Shown here one piece after another: positions 4,839 to 6,448 of a DNA stretch of 6,448 nucleotides. The translations under genes were made by a program, and so were the position numbers. Origin of the DNA: Chitinophagaceae bacterium. GTDB lineage: Bacteria; Bacteroidota; Bacteroidia; Chitinophagales; Chitinophagaceae. The notes under the pieces are model-generated. The model was given only the letters and a program-made list of their open reading frames with translations, did no database searches and was not told the origin of the DNA. The stretch lies in the NCBI GenBank assembly GCA_003509845.1, contig DOMR01000101.1:1613-8060 (forward strand), in the 5' to 3' direction. How positions within the stretch are numbered: the first letter of the stretch is position 1; each line of letters begins with the position of its first letter.

Positions 4839-5930
4839 TTATTTTGGTGCTTTTTTGTACAAATAATAGACCACCCAAATAAATAACATATTGGGTATCC
4901 AGGCAGCTATCATCGGAGGCAAATTCCCTTTGGTTGAAAATATTGTAGAGAAACGATCTGTAATAATAAATAAGGCTGCTATAGTAAATCCCATGGCCAA
5001 ATGCGAGCCACTACCACCCCTAATTTTACGGCCTGCAATAATGGCCCCAATTAATGTAAGTAACAATACGGTAACAGGGGTTGCATCGCGACGATACCTT
5101 TCAATTTTTAATTCATTCGTTCCCTCAGAGCCCCTCATTTCTTCCAACTTGATTTGTTGGATAAGTTGCGGTGTGGTTAGTTTGTCTTTAGTGTATCTGT
5201 CTTTTTCTAAATCCACAGGTTTAAATGCAAGCTTTTTATGCATACTCTGCGTGTAAGAAACTGTTTCTCTATTATCAAAAACTTTTCTTTCAATCACTTC
5301 ATTCAAAAGCCAATCTTTGGTAGCGGTATCATATAAAATCATTTCCGCTCTTATATTTGAAATAACTTTTCCGTTTTTTACTTGATAGGAAAAATAATTA
5401 CTTCCTCGATTGGTTGCAGTGTCATAGCCATAGATACCTGCATAGGTTGATGAGTCAATTTTAAAATAAATATCTGACGAACTTTGCAATAACGCATTAT
5501 AACTTGAACGCGCATCAATATAAGTAGCTTCAAATCCACCTCTGATTTTTTCTGCTTTCGGTATTACCCATTGATTGGATACCCATAAAAATAAACCCAA
5601 CAAAGCACCACCCAACACATACGGCCTTAACCAACGATTATAAGAAACCCCGCTCGCAATAATGGCCACAATTTCAGTTTGTCCCGCCATTTTTGAAGTA
5701 AAAAAAATAACTGCGATGAATACAAATAGGGGGAATAATAAAGCGATGATATGTGGAATGAATCCATAATAATAATGGGTGATCACTTCGCCTGCGGATA
5801 ATCCAGATTTTACAAAGTCATCTGTTTTTTCACTTGCATCAATCACTACGGCTATCACTGCAAATAAAAATATGGCGAAGAAAAAAACCGCCAAAAACTT
5901 TTTCAATATGTACCAATCTAATTTTTTCAA
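4839..5930 (-). CDS. lptG: LptF/LptG-family lipopolysaccharide export permease
   Basis: Inner-membrane subunit of the Lpt machine. With the LptB ATPase, an LptF/LptG pair extracts LPS from the inner membrane and passes it to LptC/LptA. The 363-residue protein has the family layout: TM1 about 9-31, TM2 57-79, TM3 102-122, a periplasmic beta-jellyroll region about 125-280 (polar and Tyr-rich), then TM4 282-300, TM5 308-325 and TM6 337-358. SKMAGQTEIVAIIASGVSY (79-97) is the conserved cytoplasmic loop after TM2. The start is TTG at 5930: an in-frame TAA lies immediately before it and the first internal Met is residue 81, inside that loop. MKKLDWYILKKFL is a normal N-terminus for Bacteroidota members. 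The gene follows tgt by 11 nt and is probably co-transcribed. LptF and LptG are hard to separate by sequence alone. Confidence 0.9.
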   Translation of the reverse strand: MKKLDWYILKKFLAVFFFAIFLFAVIAVVIDASEKTDDFVKSGLSAGEVITHYYYGFIPHIIALLFPLFVFIAVIFFTSKMAGQTEIVAIIASGVSYNRWLRPYVLGGALLGLFLWVSNQWVIPKAEKIRGGFEATYIDARSSYNALLQSSSDIYFKIDSSTYAGIYGYDTATNRGSNYFSYQVKNGKVISNIRAEMILYDTATKDWLLNEVIERKVFDNRETVSYTQSMHKKLAFKPVDLEKDRYTKDKLTTPQLIQQIKLEEMRGSEGTNELKIERYRRDATPVTVLLLTLIGAIIAGRKIRGGSGSHLAMGFTIAALFIITDRFSTIFSTKGNLPPMIAAWIPNMLFIWVVYYLYKKAPK

Positions 5931-5941
5931 TTAATGTTTGG

Positions 5942-6448
5942 TTATAAGCGTTGACTAATTTGTGGGACCATACTTGTTTTCCAACTGGAGTAATCTCCCA
6001 ATTGTATATGCTTTCGTACCTCTCCTACTAACCAAAGATAAAAAGATAGATTCTGAATACTTGCCAATTGCAAACCTAATATTTCATCTGCCATAAATAA
6101 ATGTCTGCAATATGCCTTGGTATAATATTGACTTAATTCATTGGGAAGTCCTGGATCTAAGGGGGAGAAATCTTTCGCCCATTTCAAATTCTTAATATTG
6201 ATCACCCCTTGCGAAGTAAATATCATTCCATTACGGCCATTGCGTGTTGGCATAACACAATCAAACATATCCACACCCAAATCAATGGCTTCTAAAATAT
6301 TCCAAGGCGTTCCCACCCCCATTAAATACCTTGGTTTTTGCACCGGTAAATTTTCACAACACAATGCTGTAAAATCATATAATTGTTGTTCGGGCTCCCC
6401 CACACTTAATCCGCCGATGGCATTACCCACTGCATTTTTTGAACTGAT
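5942..6448 (-). CDS. tgt: queuine/preQ1 tRNA-guanine transglycosylase, C-terminal part (5' end outside window)
   Basis: Exchanges guanine-34 for preQ1 (or queuine) in tRNAs with GUN anticodons, a step of queuosine synthesis. The frame is open to the window edge, giving 168 visible residues of an enzyme usually about 375 long; the GTG at 6430 is an internal Val. AIGGLSVGEP and LMGVGTPWNILEAI are TIM-barrel substrate-binding motifs. GVDMFDCVMPTRNGRNG contains the nucleophile, the Asp of FDC (codon 6262-6260; Asp280 in Zymomonas Tgt). The C-terminal subdomain ends YLWLVGEVRKHIQLGDYSSW. Unusually, the three zinc-binding cysteines of the CxCxxC motif are replaced by Leu, Asn and Ser in LDPGLPNELSQYYTKAYCRHL, while the fourth ligand His is kept (6103-6101). 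It is the upstream gene of a tgt–lptG operon. Confidence 0.95.
   Translation of the reverse strand: MSSKNAVGNAIGGLSVGEPEQQLYDFTALCCENLPVQKPRYLMGVGTPWNILEAIDLGVDMFDCVMPTRNGRNGMIFTSQGVINIKNLKWAKDFSPLDPGLPNELSQYYTKAYCRHLFMADEILGLQLASIQNLSFYLWLVGEVRKHIQLGDYSSWKTSMVPQISQRL

Noticed and set aside
4891..5256. + strand open frame opposite the LptG-type permease
   Set aside because: Antisense shadow; its apparent hydrophobic parts mirror the membrane helices of the real gene.

Overview
The window looks like a chromosomal piece of an AT-rich Bacteroidota genome, probably from the Chitinophagaceae/Sphingobacteriia side. Three things support this: the queuine tRNA-ribosyltransferase–LptG-type permease gene pair, a citrate synthase of the eukaryote-like branch that is common in this phylum, and promoter-like boxes of the form TAnnTTTG, the -7 motif of Bacteroidota. 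No marker in the window fixes the genus.

Layout, left to right. (1) The 3' part of an NRAMP/SLC11-like transporter gene enters from the left edge on the + strand and stops at 795. (2) A hipBA toxin–antitoxin operon lies on the - strand (2513 to 871), with HipB and HipA joined by a TAATG stop/start overlap. (3) A roughly 300-bp non-coding stretch holds a likely hipBA promoter box, a cluster of TGACCCA repeats and a strong hairpin terminator. (4) A tRNA-Ala(GGC) gene follows on the - strand, with a clear -33/-7 promoter. (5) Next is a small predicted three-helix membrane protein of unknown function (- strand). (6) Then come citrate synthase, an LptF/LptG-family permease and the C-terminal part of tgt, all on the - strand. 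tgt and the permease form an operon with an 11-nt gap; citrate synthase seems to have its own promoter box.

The most notable observation is an 18-bp imperfect direct repeat (17/18 identical). One copy is the 3' end of the tRNA-Ala gene (2805-2822). The other sits just after the NRAMP stop codon (798-815). The roughly 2-kb segment between them contains only hipBA, the TGACCCA repeats and the tRNA terminator. Orientation and position match the attL/attR pair left when an element integrates into a tRNA 3' end, so hipBA here is best read as a small islet at tRNA-Ala with no integrase of its own. The remaining genes are housekeeping: central carbon metabolism, LPS export and tRNA modification.
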